This document shows positions 17,079 to 25,599 of a DNA stretch of 64,000 nt, in pieces. The stretch lies in the NCBI GenBank assembly GCA_963744005.1, contig CAVURU010000004.1, positions 806,001 to 870,000 on the forward strand. Reading direction: 5' to 3'. Below the pieces are notes generated by a model. It was not told the DNA's origin, did not search any database, and saw nothing but the letters and a program-made list of their open reading frames with translations. This DNA is from Palsa-504 sp963744005. Its GTDB lineage: Bacteria; Actinomycetota; Actinomycetes; Streptosporangiales; Streptosporangiaceae. The translations under genes were made by a program, and so were the position numbers. Positions within the stretch are counted from its first letter, which is position 1, and each line of letters opens with the position of its first letter.

Positions 17079-17095
17079 TAGTCTCAAAGTGACTA
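17079..17095. promoter_or_regulatory. Operator TAGTCTCA-AA-GTGACTA upstream of HbpS-like gene
   Basis: The site lies in an AT-rich patch. Its arms extend to TTAGTC...GACTAA (17078-17096). It shares 15 of 17 bases with the site before the aldehyde dehydrogenase gene at 12760-12776, suggesting one regulator for both transcripts. Confidence 0.55.
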
Positions 17096-17281
17096 ATGAC
17101 CCGTATCGGTGGCTGTGTGAGCAATGAGGCTGGGATGACCTTGATGAGCCAGGCAGCCCCCGAACCGTCTCGCCGACGAGAGGGTCATCCTGCCCTAACC
17201 GGGGCCCGGGCCACCGGCCGCCGAGGTGCCCTCGGCAGCCTGCTGACCAGGCCTCATTCCGCGAAGAGGGAGAGGTTACCC

Positions 17282-17680
17282 ATGCCGCTAACTGCCGAGA
17301 TCGCCCAGCGGATGATTCAGGCCAGCCAGGACAAGGCCCGTGAACTCGGCGTGGCCGTGTGCACCGCCATCATGGATGCCAATGGCCGGCTGTTCGCCTT
17401 CGGGCGGATGACCGACGCTCCCTGGATCTCGATCGAGGTGTCACAGGGCAAGGCCTTCACCGGTGCCCTCATGGGCCGCGACGGCCCGGACCTGCAGCAG
17501 ATGGCGCCGGCCATGGTCTCGTCCCTGTCCATGCTGCACGGCCGCGGTCTGATACCGATGGGCAGCGTCACCACCCTGCGCGAGGGCGGCACCCTGATCG
17601 CCGGCATCGGCTGCAGCGGGGCCACCGACGAGCAGGACGGCGAGTGCGCCCACGCCGCCCGGGACGCGTATGCGGGCTGA
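17282..17680 (+). CDS. HbpS/GlcG-family heme-binding-like protein
   Basis: A 132-residue protein of the GlcG/HbpS-like family (PF03928). It shows the N-terminal helix with QASQDKARELGV, the strand VCTAIMDANGRLFAFGRM, KAFTGALMG, and the terminal GGTLIAGIGCSGAT. Members include a heme-binding sensor partner in Streptomyces and accessory proteins next to glycolate or molybdenum hydroxylase genes. The second setting fits here because it follows a molybdenum hydroxylase subunit. ATG 17282 has GGGAGAGG upstream; the in-frame region before it has no family homology. No signal peptide is visible. Confidence 0.85.
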   Translation: MPLTAEIAQRMIQASQDKARELGVAVCTAIMDANGRLFAFGRMTDAPWISIEVSQGKAFTGALMGRDGPDLQQMAPAMVSSLSMLHGRGLIPMGSVTTLREGGTLIAGIGCSGATDEQDGECAHAARDAYAG

Positions 17681-17723
17681 GCCCCAGAAGGCCCGACAGC
17701 TCTAGCAGGACGATAATGAGCAG

Positions 17724-18140
17724 ATGCCATCAGACGCAGCAGGTGATTCGCCGCAGGTCATACCCGAGTCGCTCACCGACCTGGTCGAGCAGCCGCTTTA
17801 CGCTCACCTGGCCACGGTCCGCCCGGACGGGACACCGCAGGTCAATCCCACCTGGTTCCGCTTCGACGGGGAGCTCATCTGGCTGACCGCCACCTCCCGC
17901 CGCCAGAAGAGCCGCAACTGGCAGCATCAGCCCGCCGTGGCCCTGTCCATCCTCGACCCGGACAGGCCGTCTCGCTATCTGGAGATCCGCGGTCCGGTCG
18001 AGCAGGTCATCCCCGATCCCGAGGGGGCAGAGTACGTCCGCCTGGCCGAGCGTTACGGACGTCCTCCGCGGCCGCCCGCCGACGCCGCGTACCGCATCGC
18101 GGTCGCCATCCGCCCGCAGCACATCACGACGCAGGGCTAA
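17724..18140 (+). CDS. PPOX-class (F420-type) oxidoreductase
   Basis: A 138-residue split-barrel flavin/F420-binding protein with the opening ATVRPDGTPQVNPTWFRFDGE, then SRRQKSRNWQHQPAVALSI and the final RPQHITTQG. Related actinobacterial proteins use coenzyme F420 to reduce substrates such as biliverdin or other conjugated compounds; the substrate here is unknown. It is followed by an LLM-class enzyme, another typical F420 user. Confidence 0.87.
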   Translation: MPSDAAGDSPQVIPESLTDLVEQPLYAHLATVRPDGTPQVNPTWFRFDGELIWLTATSRRQKSRNWQHQPAVALSILDPDRPSRYLEIRGPVEQVIPDPEGAEYVRLAERYGRPPRPPADAAYRIAVAIRPQHITTQG

Positions 18141-18196
18141 TCAGGACGCAGGGCTAACCAGGACACAGGGTTAACCACGACGCAGGGATAGCAGCC
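18129..18196 (+). repeat. 17-bp x4 tandem repeat spanning the PPOX stop codon
   Basis: Four diverged copies of ACGCAGGGCTAATCAGG run head to tail. The TAA of copy 1 is the stop codon of the preceding gene. The last copy runs to the ribosome binding site of the next gene. Confidence 0.9.
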
Positions 18197-18207
18197 GAGG
18201 AGTCTTC

Positions 18208-19044
18208 GTGCGCTTCGCCTTCAAGACCGCCCCGCAGGACACCAGCTGGGCCGACCTGCTGGCCGTGTGGAAGGAGGCCGACGGGATCGACCTGTTCGAG
18301 TCCGGCTGGCTGTTCGACCACTTCTACCCGATCGTCGGTGACCACTCCGGGCCCTGTCTGGAGGGCTGGAGCCTGCTCGCCGCGCTGGCCCAGGCGACCA
18401 GCCGGCTGCGGCTCGGCACGCTGGTCACCGGGATCCACTACCGGCACCCGGCCGTGCTGGCCAACATGGCCGCCACGATCGACGTCATCTCCGGCGGTCG
18501 GCTGGAGCTGGGCATCGGCGCGGGCTGGAACCAGGAGGAGTCCGGCGCGTACGGCATCGCGCTCGGCACCCCGGGGGAGCGCAGCGACCGGTTCGAGGAG
18601 GCCTGCCAGGTCCTGGTCAGCCTGCTGTCCCAGGAGGTCACGGACTTCAGCGGACAGTACTTCCAGCTGTCCGCGGCCCGCAACGAGCCCAAGGGGCCGC
18701 AGCGCCCGCACCCGCCCATCGTCATCGGCGGCAGCGGCGAGCGACGCACCCTGCGCACCACGGCCAGGTACGCGCAGCACTGGAACTTCGTCGGCGGCAG
18801 CCCGGCCGACTTCGCCCGCAAGCGCGACGTGCTCTACCAGCACTGCGCCGACGTGGGCCGGGACCCGAAGGAGATCACCTTGTCCTCCCACGTGCGGCTG
18901 CACGGGCAGGACATGGCCGGCGCCGCCGCGGAGGCGGCCGCGTTCGGCGCCCACGGCCTGGACCTGGCCATCGTCTACCTGCGCCCGCCGCTCAGCCCGG
19001 CCATCCTGGCCCCGCTCGCCGCGGCTTTGGCCCCGCTGGCCTGA
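18208..19044 (+). CDS. LLM-class F420-dependent oxidoreductase
   Basis: A 278-residue luciferase-like TIM barrel. Characteristic segments are FDHFYPI, RLRLGTLVTGIHYRHPAVLA, DVISGGRLELGIGAGWN and a late PPIVIGGSGERRTLR. The subfamily uses reduced F420 or flavin for hydride transfer or oxygenation; no substrate can be named. GTG start at 18208 with GAGGAG 8 nt upstream. It follows a PPOX-type F420 protein and could be co-transcribed with it. Confidence 0.9.
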   Translation: MRFAFKTAPQDTSWADLLAVWKEADGIDLFESGWLFDHFYPIVGDHSGPCLEGWSLLAALAQATSRLRLGTLVTGIHYRHPAVLANMAATIDVISGGRLELGIGAGWNQEESGAYGIALGTPGERSDRFEEACQVLVSLLSQEVTDFSGQYFQLSAARNEPKGPQRPHPPIVIGGSGERRTLRTTARYAQHWNFVGGSPADFARKRDVLYQHCADVGRDPKEITLSSHVRLHGQDMAGAAAEAAAFGAHGLDLAIVYLRPPLSPAILAPLAAALAPLA

Positions 19045-19090
19045 CCCGCGGCTGGCCTGACGCCCACCGGGCCGGTTAGGGCAAGATGGC

Positions 19091-19582
19091 ATGGTGGCTG
19101 AGCGTCCTATCCGCATTTTCGGTGATCCGGTCCTCCGCACCGCATGCGACGCGGTCGACCTGTTCGACGGCACCCTGCAGGCCCTGGTGGCCGACCTGGA
19201 GGAGACCGTCTCCGCGCCTGGGCGCGCGGGCCTGGCCGCCAACCAGATCGGCGTCAGCCGCCGCGTCTTCTCCTACGACGTCGACGGGGAGCTCGGCCAC
19301 ATCGTCAACCCGGTCATCGAGGCGGCCGAGGGCGAGCAGGAAGACGACGAGGGCTGCCTGTCCATCCCCGGACTCTGGTATCCGCTCCGCCGCGCCCAGT
19401 ACGCCCGGGTCAGCGGGGTCGACCGGTCCGGGCAGCCCGTGGTGATCGAGGGGGAGGGCCTGCTCGCCCGCTGCCTTCAGCACGAGGTCGACCACCTGAA
19501 CGGCGGGCTGTTCATCGACCGCCTCGACGGCCGGCCCCGCAAGCAGGCCATGCGCGACCTGCGCGAACGCTACCTGAGCTGA
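19091..19582 (+). CDS. def: Peptide deformylase
   Basis: All three deformylase motifs are present in a 163-residue protein: GLAANQIG (motif 1), EGCLSIPG with the metal-binding Cys (motif 2), and QHEVDHLNG with the HExxH metal site (motif 3). It removes the N-formyl group from nascent proteins. The motifs are close to consensus, so it should be active; actinomycetes often hold more than one copy. The start could be ATG 19091 or GTG 19094. Confidence 0.96.
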   Translation: MVAERPIRIFGDPVLRTACDAVDLFDGTLQALVADLEETVSAPGRAGLAANQIGVSRRVFSYDVDGELGHIVNPVIEAAEGEQEDDEGCLSIPGLWYPLRRAQYARVSGVDRSGQPVVIEGEGLLARCLQHEVDHLNGGLFIDRLDGRPRKQAMRDLRERYLS

Positions 19583-19648
19583 CACTGCCTGAGCTGGCCC
19601 TGCCTGAGCTGGCCCTGCCTGAGCTGGCCCTGCCTGAGCCAGCACTGC
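19574..19648 (+). repeat. 15-bp x5 tandem repeat spanning the def stop codon
   Basis: Five head-to-tail copies of CTGAGCTGGCCCTGC with a few changes. The first copy contains the TGA stop codon of the deformylase gene and the array runs to just before the next gene start. Confidence 0.92.
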
Positions 19649-19660
19649 TAGCGTCCCGCT

Positions 19661-20119
19661 ATGGCCGTTGCCATCCATCATTCCGTCGTGGTGACCCGCG
19701 ACCTCGACGAGAGCCTGCGCTTCTACCGCGACGGGCTGGGCCTGGCCGTGCTGCGTGACATGCACGTGGACGGGGACTGGCCGGCGCTGTTCGGTGCGCC
19801 CGGCCGGGGCCTGCGCGCGGTGTTCCTCGGCGATCCCGGCCGGCCCGACGACCACGCCGGGGTGCTGGAACTGAACCAGTTCGACCACCCGGTCGCCGAA
19901 GGCCCGCCGCCCGGGCCGCCGGGCACCGGGTTCTTCCTGCTGTCGTTCTTCGCCGACGTCGAGTCCGCCCTGGCCCGGCTGGCCGCGCTCGGCCTGGGCG
20001 GCGAGCCGCGGCGCATCACCCAGCCGACCCCGCAGGGACCTGTCCCGCTGGCCGCCGTACGGGACCCGGACGGCGTGCTCGTCATGCTCACCCCCGGCTC
20101 CATCACCCGCCCCGCCTGA
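19661..20119 (+). CDS. VOC-family protein (glyoxalase/dioxygenase superfamily)
   Basis: A 152-residue vicinal oxygen chelate domain. It opens with AIHHSVVVTRDLDESLRFYRDGLGL, where the second His is a likely metal ligand. The centre contains GVLELNQF with a Glu ligand, and the end reads VRDPDGVLVMLTPGS. The layout fits methylmalonyl-CoA-epimerase- or glyoxalase-like members. Substrate unknown. It starts 12 bp after the repeat array. Confidence 0.86.
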   Translation: MAVAIHHSVVVTRDLDESLRFYRDGLGLAVLRDMHVDGDWPALFGAPGRGLRAVFLGDPGRPDDHAGVLELNQFDHPVAEGPPPGPPGTGFFLLSFFADVESALARLAALGLGGEPRRITQPTPQGPVPLAAVRDPDGVLVMLTPGSITRPA

Positions 20120-20213
20120 CGCCCGCGCCGGGCCCGCGGGGTTTGGGAGCCCCCGGGCGAGGCAGATGAGATCAGGCAGGGAACGTCCCTGGGTTCCGGG
20201 CGGAGATGATGGC

Positions 20214-20678
20214 GTGGAAATCAGCATGATGCTGTACCTGCCCCGCGACGCTGAGAGCGTCCCGGTCAGCCGGCAGGTCCTCGACGGCTGCCTGGAGACG
20301 CTCGGCGTCACGCCGGACACGCGTGCCGACATCGCGCTGGCCCTGACCGAGGCATGCTCCAACGTCATCCAGCACGCCGACGCGGACGATGAGTACGAGG
20401 TCCAGATCAGCGCCCGGGACGGGCAGTGCGCCATCGAGGTCGTCAACGCCGGCGGCGGGATCCGCGAGGAACAGGACGCAGAGCGGGCCCTGACCAGCGA
20501 ACCGGTACCCGCCACCGCCGAGCACGGCCGCGGCCTGAAGATCATCGACGCCGTCGTCGACCACCTCCAGCTGACCCCCAACGAACGGCAGGGGACCACC
20601 GTCCACTTCGACAAGAAGCTGGACTGGCTGCCCGGAGCGCCCGGGGAGCATCTGCTCCGTCCCGGCCGCGCCCGCTGA
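20214..20678 (+). CDS. RsbW-like ATP-binding protein (HATPase_c_2)
   Basis: A 154-residue GHKL ATPase domain without a histidine phosphoacceptor. The N box is ALTEACSNVIQHA and the G box is HGRGLKIIDAVVDH. It resembles anti-sigma-factor serine kinases, which bind an alternative sigma factor or phosphorylate an anti-sigma antagonist. No sigma factor or antagonist gene is adjacent. GTG 20214 with GGAG 8 nt before it is preferred over the ATG at 20166. Confidence 0.82.
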   Translation: MEISMMLYLPRDAESVPVSRQVLDGCLETLGVTPDTRADIALALTEACSNVIQHADADDEYEVQISARDGQCAIEVVNAGGGIREEQDAERALTSEPVPATAEHGRGLKIIDAVVDHLQLTPNERQGTTVHFDKKLDWLPGAPGEHLLRPGRAR

Positions 20679-20759
20679 GCCCCGCGGGCCGTTCCGGCCG
20701 CGCCCGCTGAGCCCCGCGGGCCGTTCCGGCCGCGCCCGCTGAGCCCCGCGGGCCGTTCC
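20664..20759 (+). repeat. 32-bp x3 tandem repeat spanning the stop codon
   Basis: Three almost perfect head-to-tail copies of a 32-bp GC-rich unit (20664-20695, 20696-20727, 20728-20759). The TGA stop of the RsbW-like gene lies inside copy 1, and the same TGA recurs in copies 2 and 3. Confidence 0.9.
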
Positions 20760-20992
20760 GGCCCCGCGCCCGCCGCCCGGATTGCCGCTAACCGCGCATT
20801 CCGGCGAAAGTCCATCTGTGCCGGATTTTGTGATTTGGATACGGCAAATCTCAAAAGGGCGATAATCTCTCTCGCGGGGAGGGGTTACGCTGTGCTAGCT
20901 AGTCGAAACTTACTGTATGTCCGAATAGTTCCCCGAGCTGGCCGTGTCATCCCTTCGGTGGGAGCACGCAACGTGAGGGAGGGGACTTCCGG
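20760..20992 (+). other. Long AT-richer leader of the subtilase gene
   Basis: No gene is seen here. The central part (20815-20930) is clearly lower in GC than its surroundings. It contains a GATAAT box near 20870 downstream of TTGGAT, and an imperfect hairpin-forming stretch before the ribosome binding site GGGAGGGG. No known riboswitch consensus was recognised. Confidence 0.35.
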
Positions 20993-22714
20993 ATGCCGCA
21001 CATTCGTTCATTAGGTGCCGTCTTCGGCCGTCGTTCGGAGCGGGACCGCACCAGGGATTCCGGCTGGCGACGGAAGCACCGGCCCGGTAAGCGCGGGCCT
21101 GGCCGGCACCGGGCCGCCGTCGCGGGTGCGGCCGTGGTCGCGGGCCTGGCCGGCACGCCGGCCATCGGCGCCCTGGGCCCGGCCCCCGCCGCGTCGGCGA
21201 GCTCCACCGAGACGGTCATCGTCACCGCCACCGGCCTGGTCAACGCGGTCACCGCCGTGCTCGGCCTGGGCGGCACCGTCCTGACCCAGTACCACCTCAT
21301 CAACGCGGTCGAGGCCGTCATCCCGACCGTCCTGGAGCCCGTGCTCGACGCGCTCCCGGGCATTGTCGTGACCCCCGACCTGTCGGTCACCGTCCAGGCC
21401 ACGCCGGTCTCGACCGGGCCGCACACCCCGTCGGACGCCTTCCTGGCCCAGTCCGGGGCGACCAGGCTCGCGGGCGGCGGCGACACCGGTCACGGGGCCA
21501 CGGTGGCCGTCCTGGACACCGGCATCGACAACCTGCCGGACTTCTCCGGGCGGCTGGTCGGCGGGGTCGACCTGACCGGCGGCGGGAACCCGTTCCAGGA
21601 CGCCTACGGGCACGGCACGTTCGTGGCCGGCCTGATCGCCGGCAACGGGGCCTCGTCCAACGGCCAGTACTCCGGTGAAGCTCCCGGCGCCGACCTGGTG
21701 TCGGTCAAGGTGGCCGGGGCCAGCGGCACCACCGACCTGGCCAACCTGATCCTGGGCCTGCAGTGGGCGGTTGACCACAAGGCCACCTACGGGATCAACG
21801 TCCTGAACATGTCGCTCGGCTTCCAGAGCGCGCTCTCCTCGGCCCTCAACCCGCTCGACCAGGCCGTGCAGGCGGTGTGGGGCAACGGCATCGCGGTCGT
21901 CGCCTCGGCTGGCAACGCCGGGCCGTTCAACGGCACCATCCTGTCCCCGGGTGACGACCCGCTGGTCATCACCGTCGGCGCCCTGGACGACATGGCCTCG
22001 TCATCGTCCTCCGGCGACGAGATGACCGACTTCAGCAGCGTCGGGCCGACCACGCCCGACGGCTTCGTCAAGCCCGACCTGGTCGCCTCCGGGCGGTCGG
22101 TGGTCAGCCTGGCCGCGCCCGGCTCGACCATCTACAACCAGAACCCGTCGGCCCTGGTCGGCTCGGCCAACTTCGTCGGGTCGGGCACGTCGTTCAGCGC
22201 GGCCATCGTCAGCGGCGCGGCCGCCCTGGTCGCGGCGGACAACCCCGGGCTTACGCCGAACCAGCTGAAGGCCCGGCTGCTCGGCACGGCCAGCGCCGGC
22301 CCGGTCGGCAACCCGTTCGTCGACGGTCACGGGGCGCTCAACGCCTACGCGGCCGCGACGGCCGGCCCGATGAACCTCAACCAGTCGGCGCCGCTGCTGC
22401 CCACCCTGCTCGGCACCATCCTGCTCTCGCCCGTCAGCTCGGCCAGCAGCTGGAACCCGAACCTGTGGTCGGGGCTGAGCATCACGCCGGGACCGGACAC
22501 CAACTCCACCTGGAACGGCTGGGCCTGGAACGGTGACGACTGGAACGGCTGGTTGTGGAACGGCCGGGCCTGGAACGTCGGGGACTGGGCCGGCGCGGAG
22601 TGGAACGGACGGGCCTGGAACGGACGGGCCTGGAACGGCCGCGCGTGGAACGGCTCGGCCTGGAACGGGACGGCCTGGAACGGACGGGCGTGGAACAGCT
22701 CCGCATGGGATTGA
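20993..22714 (+). CDS. Secreted subtilisin-family (S8) serine protease with WNG-repeat tail
   Basis: A 573-residue protein. A basic N-terminus and a hydrophobic AVAGAAVVAGLAG segment (about residues 42-55) look like a long actinomycete signal peptide, followed by a propeptide-like region. The S8 triad is intact: Asp of VLDTGIDN, His of YGHGTFVAG and Ser of GSGTSFSAA, with the oxyanion Asn in ASAGNAGP. After residue 500 comes a tail of about 14 Trp-Asn-Gly-x-x units (period 5), rich in RAWNG. The tail could bind cell wall, polysaccharide or partner protein (inference). The stop overlaps the start of the GGDEF-EAL gene by 10 bp. Confidence 0.92.
   Translation: MPHIRSLGAVFGRRSERDRTRDSGWRRKHRPGKRGPGRHRAAVAGAAVVAGLAGTPAIGALGPAPAASASSTETVIVTATGLVNAVTAVLGLGGTVLTQYHLINAVEAVIPTVLEPVLDALPGIVVTPDLSVTVQATPVSTGPHTPSDAFLAQSGATRLAGGGDTGHGATVAVLDTGIDNLPDFSGRLVGGVDLTGGGNPFQDAYGHGTFVAGLIAGNGASSNGQYSGEAPGADLVSVKVAGASGTTDLANLILGLQWAVDHKATYGINVLNMSLGFQSALSSALNPLDQAVQAVWGNGIAVVASAGNAGPFNGTILSPGDDPLVITVGALDDMASSSSSGDEMTDFSSVGPTTPDGFVKPDLVASGRSVVSLAAPGSTIYNQNPSALVGSANFVGSGTSFSAAIVSGAAALVAADNPGLTPNQLKARLLGTASAGPVGNPFVDGHGALNAYAAATAGPMNLNQSAPLLPTLLGTILLSPVSSASSWNPNLWSGLSITPGPDTNSTWNGWAWNGDDWNGWLWNGRAWNVGDWAGAEWNGRAWNGRAWNGRAWNGSAWNGTAWNGRAWNSSAWD
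22504..22711 (+). repeat. 15-bp coding repeat encoding WNGxA pentads
   Basis: Within the subtilase gene, about 14 copies of a 15-bp unit (core TGGAACGGACGGGCC) encode the Trp-Asn-Gly-rich tail. Copies between 22603 and 22692 are the most alike, implying recent expansion. Confidence 0.9.
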
Positions 22715-25521
22715 CCAAGGTCCGGGCCGCCTTTGAGGTGCCGCTCGCTACCGGAGCCGTGGTCGCGGCTTCGGTAGCGGGCGGTGTCGTGACCTTGCTG
22801 GTCGCGTTGTGGCTCGCCCCGGGCCTGGCTTCGGTGTACGAGCGCCAGTGGATCATCGCCGCGGCCATGGGCCTGCTCATCCTGGGCAGCTGGATCTGGC
22901 CGGTCGTGGTCTACCGGGAAGGCGAGTCCGAGGCCTTCAACATGGACGAGGCCTTCTTCGTGATCCTCGCCCTGCTCGTCCCGCCGCTGATCACCCTGGG
23001 CACCCTGGCCCTGGCCACCGTCATCGCCCAGGTGGCCCGCAGGCGCCCGCTGCTCAAGTCGGCCTTCAATGCCGGTCAGGTGGTCATCGCCGCCGGGCTG
23101 GGCCTCCTGGTCAGCCACCTGATCGCCGCGCCCGCGCCCTCCCTGACGGTGGGCCAGGTCGCCGCCGCGGTGCTCGGCGTGGCCGTGTACTGCCTGGTCA
23201 ACACCCTGCTGGTGATCGGGGTGCTGGCCTCGACGGGTACGCCCTGGCGCGAGTTCGCCGATGACCTCGCCATCCAGGTCTCGCTGGCCGGGGCCGGAGC
23301 CCTGGTCGGGGTGGTCCTGGCCCTGGCCATCCAGGCCTACCCGTGGGTGCTGGCCCTGGCCGTCCCCGGGCTGATCTGGCAGCGCCGGCTGATCAGCGCC
23401 CGGTTCGCCGCCCAGCACGACCACACCCGGATGAAGGGGCTGTACGAGGTCACCCTGGAGGCCAACCGGGGGCTGGCCCACCAGGCCGTGCTCGACACCG
23501 TCCTGGCCTCGGTGCGCCGCCTGCTCCGCAGCCCGGCGGCCACCCTCACCTCCGAGCCGCCCGGCCTCGGCGACCTGGCCACCCCGATCGCCGTGGCCGA
23601 GCAGCAGCTCTGGCTGGCCGCGGCCGGCCGCCGCCGGGACGAGCCGTTCGACGACGCCGACCGGGGCCTGCTCAGCGCGCTGGCCGCCATCGGCAGCGGC
23701 GCGCTGACCAACGCCGAGCTCTACCAGCAGGTCCGCCTGGAGCGCGAGCGGATCACCGCCATCACCCTCAACATCGGCGAGGGCGTCTGCGCCGTCGACG
23801 CCGACGGGAAGCTGAGCTTCGTCAACCGCGTCGCGGCCGACATGATCGAGCTGCCCGCCGCGCCGGACCCCGGCCCGGCGGACCCGGCGGACCCGGCCTC
23901 CCCGGCGGGCCCGGCCGCCCCGGCCGGTGACCCGGCCAGCGACGGCGGCCAGCTCGCGCCCGATTTCCTGCTCGGCCCGGCCACCGAGGCCATGCGCACC
24001 GGCCGCACCGTCCGGGTGGACGACGCCCGGTTCCGGGACCGCAGCGGCCGCGTCATCCCGGTGGCCTACTCTGCCTCGGCCGTGGTCCGGGACGGCGAGC
24101 CGTCCGGCGCGGTCATCGCCTTCCGCGACATCACCGAGCGCAAGGCCTTCGAGGACGAGCTGCATCATCACGCGTTCTACGACAGCCTGACCGGCCTGGC
24201 CAACCGCCGCCTGCTGGTCGAGCGCCTCGACCAGGCCCTGCAGCGCTCGGCCCTGGACCGCAAGACGCACGCCCTGATCTTCGTCGACATCGACCGGTTC
24301 AAGAGCATCAACGACAGCCTGGGCCACGTCATCGGCGACGAGTTCCTGGTCGCCATCGGCGCCCGGATGAAGAGCGTGGTCCGCAGTCATGACCTGCTGG
24401 CCCGGTTCGGCGGGGATGAGTTCGTGGCCCTGCTCGAGGACGTGACCGGGGTGGACGTGGCCGTGGTCGCGGCCCGGCGGATCTGCGCCGCGCTGGAGAA
24501 GCCCATCGTGCTGCGCGACGGCTACGAGGTGGTGGCCAGCGTGTCGGTCGGCATCGCCTTGTCCGAGCCGGACAAGAGCGCCGATGACATCCTGCGCGAC
24601 GCGGACGTGGCCATGTACGACGCCAAGGCCAAAGGCGGCGGCGGCCTCTACCGGGTCTTCGATCAGGCCTCCATGGGCAGCCGTTCCGCGGAGCGGCTGC
24701 GGATCGAGTCCGACCTGCGCAAGGGCCTGGACCGCGGCGAGCTGGAGGTGTACTACCAGCCGTTCTACTCGCTCACCGAGGAGCGCATCGTCGGCGCCGA
24801 GGCGCTGGTCCGCTGGAACCATCCCACCAACGGCCTGATCAGCCCGACCAGGTTCATCCCGATGGCCGAGGAGACCGGCCTGATCCTGCCGCTGGGCCGC
24901 CTCGTCCTGGACACCGCCTGCCGCCAGGTCCGCACCATCCGCGACCGGCTGGGCGTGGACCTGCCCATCAGCGTGAACCTCTCCCCGCGCCAGTTTCAGG
25001 AGACCGGCCTCACCGCCCAGGCCGCGGCCGCCCTCGACGCCGTCGGCGTGCCCTCGGACCTGCTCATCTTCGAGATCACCGAGAACGTCGTCATGGACGA
25101 CATCGCCGGCGCCCGCGAGGTCATGAAGAAGCTGGACCGGCTCGGCATCCGGCTGGCCATCGACGACTTCGGCACCGGCCACTCCTCGCTCGCCTACCTC
25201 AAGCAGTTCCCGGTCCAGGAGGTGAAGGTGGACCGCACCTTCGTCCAGGGCATCGTGGAGAGCCCGGTGGACTCGGCCATCGTCCAGGCCGTCATCGACC
25301 TGGCCAACGCCATGGGCATCGCCACCGTGGCCGAAGGCGTCGAGACCGAGGGCCAGCTCGCCCGGCTCCGCACCCTGGGCTGCCCGGTCGTCCAGGGCTT
25401 CTACTTCTCCGAGCCGCTGCGCGCCGCCGAATTCGACGACCTGCTGGCCCAGCACTTCACCCCAGCCCAACCCCATCAGCCGAACGGATCCCTGGTTCAC
25501 GCCCAGCCAGAATCGATCTAG
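22705..25521 (+). CDS. Membrane-bound diguanylate cyclase/phosphodiesterase (GGDEF-EAL)
   Basis: A 938-residue protein beginning at an ATG overlapping the subtilase stop. Order: six or seven membrane helices (residues 10-240, MASE-like), a GAF-like segment (about 255-345), a PAS domain (about 350-480), GGDEF (about 490-650) with intact RFGGDEF, and EAL (about 660-930). The EAL domain has EALVRW, NLSP, the E of ITENVV, DDFGTG and AEGVE. Both catalytic sites look intact, so it can in principle make or degrade cyclic di-GMP. An in-frame extension upstream is only the shadow of the WNG repeat. Overlap with a secreted protease gene suggests co-regulation. Confidence 0.92.
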   Translation: MGLTKVRAAFEVPLATGAVVAASVAGGVVTLLVALWLAPGLASVYERQWIIAAAMGLLILGSWIWPVVVYREGESEAFNMDEAFFVILALLVPPLITLGTLALATVIAQVARRRPLLKSAFNAGQVVIAAGLGLLVSHLIAAPAPSLTVGQVAAAVLGVAVYCLVNTLLVIGVLASTGTPWREFADDLAIQVSLAGAGALVGVVLALAIQAYPWVLALAVPGLIWQRRLISARFAAQHDHTRMKGLYEVTLEANRGLAHQAVLDTVLASVRRLLRSPAATLTSEPPGLGDLATPIAVAEQQLWLAAAGRRRDEPFDDADRGLLSALAAIGSGALTNAELYQQVRLERERITAITLNIGEGVCAVDADGKLSFVNRVAADMIELPAAPDPGPADPADPASPAGPAAPAGDPASDGGQLAPDFLLGPATEAMRTGRTVRVDDARFRDRSGRVIPVAYSASAVVRDGEPSGAVIAFRDITERKAFEDELHHHAFYDSLTGLANRRLLVERLDQALQRSALDRKTHALIFVDIDRFKSINDSLGHVIGDEFLVAIGARMKSVVRSHDLLARFGGDEFVALLEDVTGVDVAVVAARRICAALEKPIVLRDGYEVVASVSVGIALSEPDKSADDILRDADVAMYDAKAKGGGGLYRVFDQASMGSRSAERLRIESDLRKGLDRGELEVYYQPFYSLTEERIVGAEALVRWNHPTNGLISPTRFIPMAEETGLILPLGRLVLDTACRQVRTIRDRLGVDLPISVNLSPRQFQETGLTAQAAAALDAVGVPSDLLIFEITENVVMDDIAGAREVMKKLDRLGIRLAIDDFGTGHSSLAYLKQFPVQEVKVDRTFVQGIVESPVDSAIVQAVIDLANAMGIATVAEGVETEGQLARLRTLGCPVVQGFYFSEPLRAAEFDDLLAQHFTPAQPHQPNGSLVHAQPESI

Positions 25522-25595
25522 CCAGAATCGATCTAAGCAGAATCGATCTAAGCAGAATCGATCTAGGCCGGATCGATTTAGGCCGGCACCGATCG
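25506..25595 (+). repeat. 15-bp x6 tandem repeat spanning the GGDEF-EAL stop codon
   Basis: About six copies of GCCAGAATCGATCTA. Because the period is a multiple of three, each copy repeats the TAG or TAA stop in the same frame, giving a series of in-phase stops. The array ends next to the stop codon of the convergent monooxygenase gene. Confidence 0.92.
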
Positions 25596-25599
25596 AGGC

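Noticed and set aside
20760..20992. Riboswitch, for example a ydaO-type cyclic di-AMP element, before the secreted protease
   Set aside because: Position and length would suit, but I could not match any conserved riboswitch core by eye. Only a covariance-model search would settle it.
22504..22711. Non-coding minisatellite
   Set aside because: The 15-bp units are in frame with the subtilase, encode a regular WNGxx pattern and keep coding constraint, so they are a protein repeat.
22345..25500. 1051-residue minus-strand reading frame
   Set aside because: It is antisense to the subtilase tail and the GGDEF-EAL gene, has His/Asp/Gly/Gln-rich low-complexity sequence and no domain. High third-position GC keeps the opposite frame open.
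25506..25595. CRISPR-like array
   Set aside because: The 15-bp units are directly abutting with no unique spacers and no cas genes are nearby, so it is a simple tandem repeat.
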